Shown here: positions 16,019 through 25,186 of the stretch, piece by piece
How the letters are laid out: each line of letters starts with the position of its first letter
Position numbering within the stretch: the first letter of the stretch is position 1
NCBI RefSeq assembly: GCF_019468565.1
Contig: NZ_CP080521.1
Location: 1,550,001-1,614,000 of the forward strand
Length of the DNA: 64,000 bases
Direction: 5' to 3'
Source: Pseudonocardia sp. DSM 110487
Lineage (GTDB): Bacteria; Actinomycetota; Actinomycetes; Mycobacteriales; Pseudonocardiaceae
Translations under genes and position numbers: made by a program
Notes under the pieces: model-generated
What the model saw: only the letters and a program-made list of their open reading frames with translations
Databases searched by the model: none
What the model was told of the DNA's origin: nothing

Positions 16019-17190
16019 TGCGCACCGTCGCGGTCATCGGAGGCTCGCTCGCCGGGCTCAGCGCCGCGCGGGCCCTGCGGGAGCAGGGCTACGACGGGCG
16101 GATCGTGGTGGTCGGGGAGGAGGACCTGTTCCCCTACGACCGCCCACCGCTGTCGAAGGAGTTCCTCGCCGGCAAGATAGAGATGGCCGAACTCGCGCTG
16201 ACGACGCCGACCGAGGACGCCGCGCTCGATCTGGAGTGGCGTCTCGGGGACCCGGCGACCGGGTTGGATCGTGGCGCCCGGGCTGTGGTGCTGGCGTCGG
16301 GACGGGAGGTCCCGGCCGACGGCGTCGTGGTGGCAACGGGCGCGCGGGCGAGGACCCTGCCGGGCGACCTCCACGGGGTGCACACGCTGCGCACGGCGGA
16401 CGACGCGGTCGCGCTGCGCCGCGACCTGGTCGTCAGCCGCCGCCTCGTCGTGATCGGGGGCGGCTTCATCGGCGCCGAGGTGGCGTCCACCGCCCGAGAC
16501 ATGGGTCTCGAGGTCACCGTGATCGAGTCGGACCCCGTCCCGCTCGGCCGGGTGCTGGGTGCCGACCTCGCCGCGACCTGCGCCGAGCTGCACCGGGACA
16601 ACGGCGTCCACCTCATCACCGGTGAGGTGGTGACGGGCCTCGCCGGAAACGGCCGGGTCAGCGCGGTGCACCTGGCCGGGGGACGGACGGAGCCCGCCGA
16701 CGTGGTCGTCGTCGGCATCGGCGCGGCGCCGAACGTCGAATGGCTCGCCGGCTCCGGGATCGAGCACGACCACCGCGGGGTGTGGACGGACGACGCGGGC
16801 GCGACGAACGTCCCGCAGGTCGTGGCGGCCGGCGACTGCGCGTTCTCCCCGTGCGCCTACGCCGGCACGGCCGTACGCCACGAGCACTGGACGAACGCGG
16901 TGCGGCAGCCGGCGGCCGCCGTGTCGACCCTGCTCGGGGCGACCCCGGCCCCGCCGACCCCTCCCTACTTCTGGTCGGACCAGTACGGCGCACGACTGCA
17001 GTTCGCCGGGCACCGGCTGCCCGACGACGCCGTGGAGATCATCGACGGTGATCCGGCCGACCGCCGGTTCGTGGCCGGCTATCGCCATAACGGCGAGCTC
17101 GTCGCGGTGTTCGCGATGAACCAGCCGAAGCTCTTCGGCCGGTGGCGCCGCCAGCTCTCCCCGCGGATCGTCCCCGCAGGCCTCCCCTGA
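16018..17190 (+). CDS. FAD-dependent NAD(P)H ferredoxin reductase (BphA4/rubredoxin reductase-like)
   Basis: A 390-residue flavoprotein that passes electrons from NAD(P)H to the Rieske ferredoxin. Two Rossmann motifs are seen: VAVIGGSLAGLSAARALR at residues 4-21 for FAD and LVVIGGGFIGAEVASTA near 143 for NAD(P)H. The PYDRPPLSKEFLAG block after the first strand is diagnostic of this ferredoxin-reductase family, and VVAAGDCAFSP is the second FAD contact. Pseudomonas GbcB, by contrast, is an FMN reductase with a fused ferredoxin, so this betaine demethylase has a three-component electron chain instead. Confidence 0.93.
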   Translation: MRTVAVIGGSLAGLSAARALREQGYDGRIVVVGEEDLFPYDRPPLSKEFLAGKIEMAELALTTPTEDAALDLEWRLGDPATGLDRGARAVVLASGREVPADGVVVATGARARTLPGDLHGVHTLRTADDAVALRRDLVVSRRLVVIGGGFIGAEVASTARDMGLEVTVIESDPVPLGRVLGADLAATCAELHRDNGVHLITGEVVTGLAGNGRVSAVHLAGGRTEPADVVVVGIGAAPNVEWLAGSGIEHDHRGVWTDDAGATNVPQVVAAGDCAFSPCAYAGTAVRHEHWTNAVRQPAAAVSTLLGATPAPPTPPYFWSDQYGARLQFAGHRLPDDAVEIIDGDPADRRFVAGYRHNGELVAVFAMNQPKLFGRWRRQLSPRIVPAGLP

Positions 17191-17219
17191 CTTCCTCACC
17201 ACCACACGAGAGGTGCCGT

Positions 17220-18359
17220 GTGTCTGCCCCATCCGAGCTGTCGTCGAGCCTGATCTCCACCCTGCCCGGACACTTCTACACCGACCCCGTGATCTTCTCC
17301 GAGGAGCAGGAGAAGATCTTCGAGTCCCGCTGGTTCGCCGCCGCGCGCAGCGCCGAGATCGACGGTCCGGGTGCCTTCCGCACCGTCGACGTGGGACGCG
17401 AGAACGTCGTACTGGTCCGCGGCCGCGATCGGCGGCTGCGCGCGTTCCTCAACGTGTGCCGGCACCGGGGCGCGCGGGTCTGCATGGAGCGGTCCGGCGT
17501 GGCGAAGCGGAACCTGCAGTGCGGCTACCACGCATGGACCTACGGGCTCGACGGCAAGCTCGTCGCGGCGCCGAACCTGACGAGCATGCCGGACATCGAC
17601 CGCACCGCGTACGGGCTCGTGCCGGTGCACCTGCGGGAGTGGCTCGGATACGCGTGGGTGTGCGTGGCCGACGAGCCGCCGTCCTTCGAGGACACCGTGA
17701 TCGGCTCCGTCGCGGAGCGGCTCGGGGCGGGCGACGTCATCGATGGCTGGGACATCGAGAACCTCGCGGTCGGGCGCCGGATCACCTACGACGTGCGCGC
17801 GAACTGGAAGCTGATCATCGAGAACTTCATGGAGTGCTACCACTGCGCCACCATCCATCCCGAGCTCACGGAGGTGCTGCCGGAGTTCGCCGACGGCTTC
17901 GCCGCGCAGTACTTCGTCGGGCACGGCGCGGCGTTCGCAGAGGAGGCGCAGGGGTTCACCGTCGACGGCAGCGCAGGCGTGACCGTCATCCCCGGAGTCG
18001 TGGACGGCCACGACAGGAAGTACTACGCGATCACGGTGAACCCACAGGTGTTCATCAACCTCGTACCGGACCATGTGATCTTCCATCGGATGCAGCCGGT
18101 CGGGCCGGATCGCACGATCGTCGAGTGCGACTGGCTGTACCTGCCCGAGGTCGTGCAGGGCGGCCATGACCTCGACCGTTCTGTGGAGCTGTTCCACCGG
18201 GTCAATCAGCAGGACTTCGACGCGTGCGAACGCTGCCAGCTCGCCGCATCGTCACGGGCTTACGCCGCGGGCGGGGTGCTGGTGCCCAGCGAACACCACA
18301 TCGGCGCGTTCCACACGTGGGTCACCGAGCAGCTCGTACCGGCCGATCCCGCCATCTGA
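17220..18359 (+). CDS. Rieske non-heme iron oxygenase, probable glycine betaine demethylase (GbcA-like)
   Basis: A 379-residue oxygenase subunit. The Rieske centre is in the N-terminal third: CRHRG and CGYHAW, separated by about 17 residues. The mononuclear iron site is ENFMECYHCATIHPEL, with both histidines, plus an Asp in QQDFDACERCQ. I start at GTG 17220 behind GAGAGG; a longer frame from 17142 would overlap the reductase. Families with this motif set include GbcA (glycine betaine), stachydrine and carnitine/choline demethylases. The adjoining dimethylglycine and sarcosine operon makes glycine betaine the most likely substrate, but that is inference from context. No ring-dioxygenase beta subunit is present. 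Confidence 0.88.
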   Translation: MSAPSELSSSLISTLPGHFYTDPVIFSEEQEKIFESRWFAAARSAEIDGPGAFRTVDVGRENVVLVRGRDRRLRAFLNVCRHRGARVCMERSGVAKRNLQCGYHAWTYGLDGKLVAAPNLTSMPDIDRTAYGLVPVHLREWLGYAWVCVADEPPSFEDTVIGSVAERLGAGDVIDGWDIENLAVGRRITYDVRANWKLIIENFMECYHCATIHPELTEVLPEFADGFAAQYFVGHGAAFAEEAQGFTVDGSAGVTVIPGVVDGHDRKYYAITVNPQVFINLVPDHVIFHRMQPVGPDRTIVECDWLYLPEVVQGGHDLDRSVELFHRVNQQDFDACERCQLAASSRAYAAGGVLVPSEHHIGAFHTWVTEQLVPADPAI

Positions 18360-18401
18360 CCTGACGCGCGAACCCATCCGAACCGGCTCGCCCGCGCCCG
18401 A

Positions 18402-19391
18402 TCACGCGACCGACACGCGCTTCCCGCGCTCGTACGACTCGATGACGGCGTGGGCAACGGCGAGCGCGCGCCGGCCGGCCCCGGCGTGGACCGGCGGGGG
18501 ACGGCTGCCCGCGAACGCGGGGAGCATCTCGTCGAGGTACCGGTCGAACGTCGCGTGGAAGTCCCGGTCCCGGTCGTTGAAGTAGCCGGCCTGCCACACC
18601 TGGCTGATCTCGTCCCCGGCCGGGGTGAAGGCGTAGCGGCGCACGGTGTCCTCGATCAGGATCCGCCCATTCAGCCCGTTGATCTCCAGCAGGTGGGTCC
18701 CCGGGTAGGAGTAGGACGAGTCGTAGGTACCGAGCAGGGCACCGACCGCTCCGCAGGCGAACTCGAGCGCCACGCTCAGCGTCGAGCACCCCCGGCCCGT
18801 CACGCCGCTCATCTGAGCCATCACCGAAGTGATCGGTCCGCACAGGTGCTCGAGCAGATCGAGGCCGTGACACTGGGTCTCGATCAGGTTGGCGTACGGG
18901 TGTGGGCTCGTGCCCGCTTCGCCGCCGAAGCGCCACATGGCGAATGTCAACCGGCCGAGCTCACCGGCGTCGATCGCCTCGGCGGCCAGTCGCATCGGCC
19001 GGGCGTAGCGGTGGTTGAAGTTGATCGCGAAGAACAGGTCGCGCTCGGCCGCCTCGGCCAGCAGGGTGTCGGCCTCGTCGAGCTCGAACACGAGCGGCTT
19101 CTCCACCAGCAGCGGGAAGCCCGCCCGGATGATCTGCAGGGTCGGCCCGAAATGGCCCATGTTCGGCAGGCACACCGACACGAGATCCGGTCGCTCCCGT
19201 TCCAGCATGGCGTGCAGGTCGGTGTAACCGGGCACGCCGAACTCGGCGGCGCGCCGTTCGGTGCGTTCCTCGGTCCGCCCGGCAACGGCGCACAGCTCGG
19301 CGTCGGTGCGTGACGAGAACGCCTTCGCGTGCTGGCGACCCCACCAGTCGCCCGTGCCGACCACCGCGACGCGGATGCGGTTCTCACCCAT
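18402..19391 (-). CDS. Gfo/Idh/MocA family oxidoreductase
   Basis: A 329-residue NAD(P)-dependent sugar or inositol dehydrogenase. The Rossmann motif VAVVGTGDWWGRQHAKAF starts at residue 8, and the catalytic EKPL (LLVEKPLVFELDEAD) is near residue 95. The C-terminal alpha/beta domain carries the usual HGLDLLEHLCGP histidine segment. It is the last gene of the sugar ABC transporter operon and overlaps the permease stop by eight bases, so it probably oxidises the imported sugar or polyol. The exact substrate cannot be told. Confidence 0.9.
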   Translation of the reverse strand: MGENRIRVAVVGTGDWWGRQHAKAFSSRTDAELCAVAGRTEERTERRAAEFGVPGYTDLHAMLERERPDLVSVCLPNMGHFGPTLQIIRAGFPLLVEKPLVFELDEADTLLAEAAERDLFFAINFNHRYARPMRLAAEAIDAGELGRLTFAMWRFGGEAGTSPHPYANLIETQCHGLDLLEHLCGPITSVMAQMSGVTGRGCSTLSVALEFACGAVGALLGTYDSSYSYPGTHLLEINGLNGRILIEDTVRRYAFTPAGDEISQVWQAGYFNDRDRDFHATFDRYLDEMLPAFAGSRPPPVHAGAGRRALAVAHAVIESYERGKRVSVA

Positions 19392-20406
19392 TGCGCTGCT
19401 CCCTTCGCCGGGCAGCCGGACGAGCGCGCCGCCGGCTCAGTCGGGCCTGGACCAGGACCACGAGCAGGAGGAAGACGCCGCTGACCACCTGCTGGTAGTA
19501 GGAACTGAGGACCCCGACCTGGTTGATCAGGTTCTGGATCACCTTGAGCAGCAAGGCACCGGCGAGGGTCCCGCTCATCCCTCCGGTCCCGCCCGTGAGC
19601 AGCGTGCCACCGATGACGACGGCCGCGATCGCCTCCAGCTCGCGGCCTTCGCCGATGGTCGGCAGGCCGGAGGAGGTCTGGGCGGCGACCAGCACACCGG
19701 CGACCGCGGCGAGCGACGCGCTGAGGACGTACACGGTGATCTTCACCCGGGACACGGGCAGGCCCATCAGCTCGGCGCTCTCCGCGGAGCCGCCGATGGC
19801 GTACACCGACTGGCCGAACCTGGTGCGGCTCAGCACGAGCGCCCCCGCCACGAGCACGCCGAGGGCGACGTACACCGGCGCGCCGATCCCGGCGATCGTG
19901 GACTGCCCGATCCGGGTCAGCACCAGGTCGGCGGGGATCAGGCGGACCTCGTTCCCCTCCTGCGAGACGGCGAGCGCCAACCCTCGGGCGAACAGCAGCG
20001 CGGCGAGGGTGACGATGAACGGCGCCATCCGGGCGCGGCCCACCAGCACGCCGTTCGCGAGCCCGATCAGGCCGCACACCGCGAGGGGGAGCGCCACCGC
20101 GGCGGCCGATCCCCACTGCGCACCGTAGGCGGCCAGCACGCCGGAGAGCGCGAACACCGACCCGACCGAGAGGTCGATGCCGCCGCTGATGATCACGAAC
20201 GTCATCCCGACCGCGATGAGCACCAGGTACGAGCTGTCCAGCGCGATGTTGCCGAGGTTCCGCGGCCCGATGAAGCTGCTGCCGAAGAGGGCGGCGCCGA
20301 CCGCGACCACGAGCGCGAGCACGATCGGCGCGCTGGCGCGGCGGGCCAACGTCGCGGCCGTTCCCATCGTGTCGACGCGGGACGGATCCACGAGCTGCGC
20401 GGTCAT
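19384..20406 (-). CDS. Sugar ABC transporter permease (RbsC/YjfF-like), second of pair
   Basis: A 340-residue BPD_transp_2 permease with about ten hydrophobic segments. Conserved parts are GMTFVIISGGIDLSVGSVFAL, IGGSAESAELMGLPV and AVVIGGTLLTGGTGGMSGT, standard for ribose-class permeases. The charged C-terminus (SRRRARPAARRREQ) faces the cytoplasm. It starts at ATG 20406, overlapping the previous permease stop by four bases. Two different permease genes side by side mean a heterodimeric channel, as in E. coli YtfT-YjfF. Confidence 0.93.
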   Translation of the reverse strand: MTAQLVDPSRVDTMGTAATLARRASAPIVLALVVAVGAALFGSSFIGPRNLGNIALDSSYLVLIAVGMTFVIISGGIDLSVGSVFALSGVLAAYGAQWGSAAAVALPLAVCGLIGLANGVLVGRARMAPFIVTLAALLFARGLALAVSQEGNEVRLIPADLVLTRIGQSTIAGIGAPVYVALGVLVAGALVLSRTRFGQSVYAIGGSAESAELMGLPVSRVKITVYVLSASLAAVAGVLVAAQTSSGLPTIGEGRELEAIAAVVIGGTLLTGGTGGMSGTLAGALLLKVIQNLINQVGVLSSYYQQVVSGVFLLLVVLVQARLSRRRARPAARRREQRNG

Positions 20407-21365
20407 GCGCCACCTCGATCCCGTTGGACGTAGACCGCGACGACGATGATGCCCGCCTGGATCATCCGCGAGAGCGAGTCCGGCAGGTTGTGCTGGATCA
20501 CCGTCGCCGCGATGAGCTGCATCAGGACGGCCCCGGCCAGCGTGCCGACCACCCTGATCCGGCCACCGGACAGCGGGGTGCCGCCGACGACGACCGCCGT
20601 GATCGCGCTCAGCTCGATGAGCAGCCCGGTGAACGACGGGTCGCTCGCGCCGAGCCGTGCGGTGTTCACCACGCCGGCGAGCGCCGCGAGCATCCCGCTG
20701 ACGATGTAGACGGCGAAGAGCGTCCGTCGCACCGGCAGGCCGGCCAGCAGGGCCGCGGTGCGGTTGCCGCCGATCGCGACGAGCCGGTGACCGAAGATCG
20801 ACCGCCGGACCACGACGATCACCAGGGCGGCGAGGGCCGCCGTGATGAGCACCGTGATCGGTATCCCGAGGACGCTGCCGTTGCCGAGCGCACCCAACGT
20901 CGGATCGAAGATCTCGACGAGCCTGCCGTCGGCGAACACGAGGGCAAGCGCCCGGCCTGCCACCAGCACCCCGAGGGTCGCGATGATCGGCTGGATGCCG
21001 AAGAGGGCGACCAGCCCGCCCGTCAGCGTGCCGACGAGCGCGCCGACGACGATCGCCATCGCCATGGCGGGCCACGGCCCGTAGCCGAGGTAGAGCGGGA
21101 TCACCGCCGCGGCGAGCGCCATGACGGAGCCGACGGACAGGTCGATGCCCTCGGTGGCGACGACCAGCGCCATCCCGAGCGCCACGATCGCGATCGGAAC
21201 GACCTGGACCAGCTGCAGCCGCAGGTTCGCCACGGTGGCGAAGTGGGGGGTGAACGCGAGGTTGAAGAGCACGAGCAGCGCGAGCGCCGGGTACACCCCG
21301 TGGTCGCGCATCCGGTGCAGCGCGACGCCGTGCGGGGCCGGTGGTACCGCGACGGTGTCAGCCAT
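20403..21365 (-). CDS. Sugar ABC transporter permease (RbsC/YtfT-like), first of pair
   Basis: A 320-residue BPD_transp_2 permease. GMALVVATEGIDLSVGSVMALA, FGHRLVAIGGNRTAALLAGLPV and AVVVGGTPLSGGRIRVVGTL are the family blocks. Eight to ten membrane spans are expected. Its ATG at 21365 lies eight bases inside the ATPase gene end. It partners the next permease to make the channel. Confidence 0.93.
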   Translation of the reverse strand: MADTVAVPPAPHGVALHRMRDHGVYPALALLVLFNLAFTPHFATVANLRLQLVQVVPIAIVALGMALVVATEGIDLSVGSVMALAAAVIPLYLGYGPWPAMAMAIVVGALVGTLTGGLVALFGIQPIIATLGVLVAGRALALVFADGRLVEIFDPTLGALGNGSVLGIPITVLITAALAALVIVVVRRSIFGHRLVAIGGNRTAALLAGLPVRRTLFAVYIVSGMLAALAGVVNTARLGASDPSFTGLLIELSAITAVVVGGTPLSGGRIRVVGTLAGAVLMQLIAATVIQHNLPDSLSRMIQAGIIVVAVYVQRDRGGA

Positions 21366-22914
21366 CGACCGTCACCGCCTGCTCCGCATCGTCGGAGGCC
21401 GCCGCGATCGTCGTCATGATCCCGTTCTCGCTGACCGCGTCTCCGGTGAGCACACCGACCACGGCGCCATCCCGGAGGACCAGCACCCGGTCGGCGCCCT
21501 CGACGATCTCCTCCAGCTCGGAGGAGATCAGCACGACACCGAGGCCGTGGGAGGCGAGCTCGTCGATCAGGGCCTGGATCTCGGCCTTGGCGCCCACGTC
21601 GATGCCGCGCGTCGGCTCGTCGAGCAGCAGGACCTTCGGCTGCAGGCAAAGCATGCGGGCCAGGAGGACCTTCTGCTGATTGCCGCCCGACAGGTCGCGT
21701 ACCCGCTGGTCGGGGCCGGCGATCTTGATGCGCAGCCGCCGCACGAACACCTCGACGATCTCCCGGCACCGCCGCTCGCTGACGAACCCGGCCCGGGTCA
21801 GGCGGGGCAGGGCGGCCAGCACGATGTTGTCGCGCACGGACAGGTCCGGGATCACGCCCTCCGCCTTGCGGTCCTCCGGCACCAGGCCGACGCCTGCCGC
21901 GATCGCGGCCGCTGGTGACCAGCGCCGCTGCCGGGCACCGTCGATGCTGATCGCCCCACTGTCGACGGCGTCCGCGCCGAACACGGCCCTGGCCGTCTCG
22001 GTGCGCCCGGAACCGAGCAGCCCGGCCAGGCCCACGACCTCGCCCGCGTGCACGTCGACGCTCACGCCGGCCAGCACGGGCGGGCGGGTCAGGCCGGTCG
22101 CCCGCAGCACCGGCACACCGCCGGTGCTGCCGTGGCCCGCACCGAACCGCGTCATCCCGTGCTCCCGGACCTCGTCGATCCGGCGGCCGAGCATGGTGGC
22201 GACCAGGCCGATCCGGCTCGTCCGCGCGATCGGGCCGGCGTGCACCCCGCGGCCGTCGCGCAGCACCGTCACCTGCTGGCAGAGCCGCATGACCTCGTCG
22301 AGCTTGTGCGTCACGTACAACACCGCGACGCCGTCGGCGCGCAACAGCTCGATGACGCTCGCCAGCCGGTCGACCTCGCGCGGCTCCAGTGATGACGTCG
22401 GCTCGTCCATGATCACGACGCGGGCGTCGGCGGACACGGCGCGCGCCACCGCGACCATCTGCTGAACGCCTGCGCCCAGCTCGCCGACGGGCCGCCGGAC
22501 GTCAACGGAGACGCCGTACCGTGCGAGCAGGTCGCGCGCCGCGCGGTGCATGGACGCGAAGTCGATGAGCCGGAGCCTGTTCAGCGGCTCGCGGCCGAGG
22601 AAGAGGTTGCGCGCAACGCTCATCCCCGGCACGAGGTTCAGCTCCTGGTAGATCGTGCTGATCCCGGCCGCCTGCGCGTCGCGCGGCGCCCCGAAGGTCA
22701 CCGGCTCACCCCGGTACCGCACGACGCCTCCGTCCGGCTGGTGCACGCCGGTGATGATCTTGATCAGGGTCGACTTACCGGCACCGTTCTCCCCGACCAG
22801 CGCGTGGACCTCTCCGGCGCGCAGTGCCAGGTCGACCCCGTCGAGCGCGACGGTGCCGGCGAACCGTTTGGAGACCTCGACCACCTCGACCGTTGCAGGT
22901 GCCTCGCTGCTCAC
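21358..22914 (-). CDS. Sugar ABC transporter ATP-binding protein (RbsA/YtfR-like, two NBDs)
   Basis: A 518-residue protein with two nucleotide-binding domains in one chain, as in RbsA, MglA and YtfR. NBD1 has Walker A GENGAGKST near residues 41-49, signature LGAGVQQMVAVARA and Walker B VVIMDEPTSSL. NBD2 has the degenerate LLGSGRTETARAVFG in place of Walker A, which is normal for this class, but keeps DLSGGNQQKVLLARML and LLLDEPTRGID. The GTG start lies one base after the binding-protein stop (TGAGGTG). It powers uptake through the two permeases downstream. Confidence 0.94.
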   Translation of the reverse strand: MSSEAPATVEVVEVSKRFAGTVALDGVDLALRAGEVHALVGENGAGKSTLIKIITGVHQPDGGVVRYRGEPVTFGAPRDAQAAGISTIYQELNLVPGMSVARNLFLGREPLNRLRLIDFASMHRAARDLLARYGVSVDVRRPVGELGAGVQQMVAVARAVSADARVVIMDEPTSSLEPREVDRLASVIELLRADGVAVLYVTHKLDEVMRLCQQVTVLRDGRGVHAGPIARTSRIGLVATMLGRRIDEVREHGMTRFGAGHGSTGGVPVLRATGLTRPPVLAGVSVDVHAGEVVGLAGLLGSGRTETARAVFGADAVDSGAISIDGARQRRWSPAAAIAAGVGLVPEDRKAEGVIPDLSVRDNIVLAALPRLTRAGFVSERRCREIVEVFVRRLRIKIAGPDQRVRDLSGGNQQKVLLARMLCLQPKVLLLDEPTRGIDVGAKAEIQALIDELASHGLGVVLISSELEEIVEGADRVLVLRDGAVVGVLTGDAVSENGIMTTIAAASDDAEQAVTVDG

Positions 22915-22915
22915 C

Positions 22916-23998
22916 TCAGTAGGCGTTGGCGAGCTCGGCGGACGCGTTGACCGTGGTGTACTCCTTGTCCGAGATGATGGTCTTCGCCGGCACGCCCTTG
23001 CCGCTGTAGAAGTCCTCGAGAGCCTGGAAGGCCAGCGGCCCGAACCGCGGGTTGGACTCGATCACCCCGGAGATCCAGCCGTCGACGACGCCCTGCACCG
23101 CGCCCTTCGTCCCGTCGATCGTCACGATCTTGACGTCACCGGGACTCTTCCCGGCCGCCCGCAGCGCCGCCACGGCGCCGAGGGCCATCTCGTCGTTCTC
23201 CGCGTAGATGGCGGTGATTCCCGGGTTGGCGGAGATGAGCTGCTCGGTGACCGTGCGCCCCTTCTCCCGGGTGAAGTCCGCGGTCTGCTCGGCGACCACC
23301 TTCAGGTCCGAGTTCTCGGCGGCGAGCTGGTCCTTGAAGCCCTTGGTCCGGTCCACCGTCACGTTGACGCCGGACGCGCCGAGCAGGATCGCCACCTCGC
23401 CCCGGTCGCCGGTGGCCTGCATCAGCGCGTCGGCGGCCCGCTTGCCTTGCTCGACGAAGTCCGAGCCGATCCAGCCGATGTAGTCCACGCACGCTGTCTT
23501 GGAGGTGAGTAGCCGGTCGATCGTCATGATCGGGACCTTGGCGTCCTGCGCGGCCTTGAGCGCGGGGTCGAGGCCCTCCGAGTTGAGCGGGGAGATGATC
23601 AGCGCCTTGGCACCCTGGGCGATCATGCTCTGGATGTCGGCGATCTCCTTGTTGAGATCCGACTGCGCGTTGGTCGTGATCAGGTTGATGCCCCGTTCGG
23701 CGGCCGCTGCTTTGATCGACTCTGTCTCGGTGATCCGGAAGGGGTTGGCCTCCTTCTCCGACTGAGCGAAGCCGACCGTGATGCTCCCCAGGTCCTGTTT
23801 CGGTACGCCGCCGTTGTACCTCTCCGCGGTGCAGCCGCCGTCGCCGGCGCTGGCGGTCGCCTGGACCTGCTGCTCAGCGGCACTGCCCACCGGCTGCGTG
23901 CCGCTGTCGGCGCTCTTGGTGCAGGCGCTGACCGAGAGCAGGAGCAGGGCGACGACGGCCGCCCCGCTGGTGCGGCCGAGCCGCCTCGAGCGATCCAT
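22916..23998 (-). CDS. Sugar ABC transporter substrate-binding lipoprotein (YtfQ-like)
   Basis: A 360-residue lipoprotein: basic start, hydrophobic core AAVVALLLLSVSAC and lipidated Cys26. The mature part is a periplasmic-binding-protein 1 fold. Blocks VGFAQSEKEANPFRITETES, TADFTREKGRTVTEQLISA and IYAENDEMALGAVAALR align with YtfQ, the galactofuranose-binding protein, better than with RbsB. With one two-domain ATPase and two permeases the cluster has the same gene set as ytfQRT-yjfF. A furanose or similar small sugar is the best guess. It heads the transporter operon and has a GGGAG ribosome site. Confidence 0.92.
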   Translation of the reverse strand: MDRSRRLGRTSGAAVVALLLLSVSACTKSADSGTQPVGSAAEQQVQATASAGDGGCTAERYNGGVPKQDLGSITVGFAQSEKEANPFRITETESIKAAAAERGINLITTNAQSDLNKEIADIQSMIAQGAKALIISPLNSEGLDPALKAAQDAKVPIMTIDRLLTSKTACVDYIGWIGSDFVEQGKRAADALMQATGDRGEVAILLGASGVNVTVDRTKGFKDQLAAENSDLKVVAEQTADFTREKGRTVTEQLISANPGITAIYAENDEMALGAVAALRAAGKSPGDVKIVTIDGTKGAVQGVVDGWISGVIESNPRFGPLAFQALEDFYSGKGVPAKTIISDKEYTTVNASAELANAY

Positions 23999-24254
23999 CG
24001 GAGAGCTCTCCCTTCGTTGGGTGGAGCAAACGGTCCGAGTCGACCTGCCGCGTTGTGACAGAACATGACAAGAAGTTGCGCGAAATGCTAGCGCCTACCG
24101 GCGGCCAGCTGTCAAGAGTTGCAACTACGCCCGTGACGGATCCGAGACGTATGCGCCCAGCTCACGATCGTTTTCCCGGTCACGAGCGCAGTACGTCTGG
24201 CGTCTCCAGCCGGTCAGGGCTGCCGACAGGCGTGTCGAAATATGGCAGATCAGT
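23999..24254. promoter_or_regulatory. Promoter/operator region of sugar transporter operon
   Basis: 256 bp between the DeoR gene end and the binding-protein start; both genes are on the minus strand. It holds a perfect 10-base palindrome AGTTGCAACT at 24117-24126 and a related half site AGTTGCG at 24073-24079, 44 bp away. The segment is less GC-rich than its surroundings. These are candidate DeoR or LacI-type sites; no coding frame was recognised. Confidence 0.4.
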
Positions 24255-25046
24255 TCACAACGAGCCAGCAACGAGCTCGTGGTCTGCCACCACGACGTGC
24301 ACGCCGGCGTCCGTGAGTGCCTGCACCACCACCGGGTCGGCGCAGGAGTCCGTGACCAGCACATCGATCCGCTGGGTCGGCACGGTCTGGCACATGGTGT
24401 CGCGGCCGAGCTTCGTGTGGTCGGCCAGGACGATCACCTGGCGGGCGGCGGCCACGAGCGCCATGTCCGTCGCGGCGGCGAAGACGTTCGGGGTCGTCAG
24501 GCCGCGATCGACGGTAACCCCTTCGCCCGAGAGGAACACCTGTGCGCCGCGCAGACCCTTGAGGCTCTGCTCGGTCAGCGGACCGACGAACGCCGCGATC
24601 GACCGGCCGAGCGTGCCGCCGACGACGACGAGGTCGACGTGTTCGACGTCGAGCAGGGCGTTGGTCACCGGCACCGAGTTGGTGATCACGGTCAACGGCT
24701 CGACGCCGGTCAGGCAACGGGCGAGCCGCATCGTCGTCCGGCCCGGGCCCAGCAGGATCGCGCTGGCGGGTTCGACCAGCTCGGCGGCCCGGGCCGCGAT
24801 CGCCGCCCGCTCGGCCGCCACGGGGTCCACCGGGGGACCCCCGCGTGCCTGGTCCGGCACGGCGCGGTCGATCTGGACGGCGCCGCCGCGCGTGGCGCCC
24901 AGCTGGCCCTCGGCGACCATCACGCGGAGGTCGCGACGCACGGTCGACTCCGAGATGCCCACGACGTCCGCGAGGTCCCGGAACGAGGCGTACCCGCGCA
25001 GGCGTACGTGGTCGAGGATGCGACGCCGCCGCTCCGCGATGAGCAT
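24255..25046 (-). CDS. DeoR family transcriptional repressor
   Basis: A 263-residue DeoR protein. The N-terminal helix-turn-helix reads ERRRRILDHVRLRGYASFRD, then LADVVGISESTVRRDLRVM, the standard signature. The C-terminal DeoRC sugar-phosphate sensor has the LGPGRTTMRLARCL and VVVGGTLGRSIAAFVGP blocks and ends with VLADHTKLGRDTM. It starts at ATG 25046 after GGAG. It lies just upstream of and co-directional with the sugar importer operon, so it is the likely repressor, released by a phosphorylated intermediate of the imported sugar. Confidence 0.92.
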   Translation of the reverse strand: MLIAERRRRILDHVRLRGYASFRDLADVVGISESTVRRDLRVMVAEGQLGATRGGAVQIDRAVPDQARGGPPVDPVAAERAAIAARAAELVEPASAILLGPGRTTMRLARCLTGVEPLTVITNSVPVTNALLDVEHVDLVVVGGTLGRSIAAFVGPLTEQSLKGLRGAQVFLSGEGVTVDRGLTTPNVFAAATDMALVAAARQVIVLADHTKLGRDTMCQTVPTQRIDVLVTDSCADPVVVQALTDAGVHVVVADHELVAGSL

Positions 25047-25186
25047 CTTCTCCGACCACCTGACCCGCTGCGATGTTGAATCTGGTCCTCGTTATAGCAG
25101 GGGCTGTCACTACCCGTCAGCTCGGGGCACCTGCGGTCAGCGGGACGTTGGAAGAAGGTTGCGCCTCCGACGTGGCGAGCCGTTCC

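Noticed and set aside
24255..25046. DeoR protein as regulator of the TetR/MDR unit
   Set aside because: It is co-directional with and just upstream of the sugar importer, while the MDR gene has its own divergent TetR gene.
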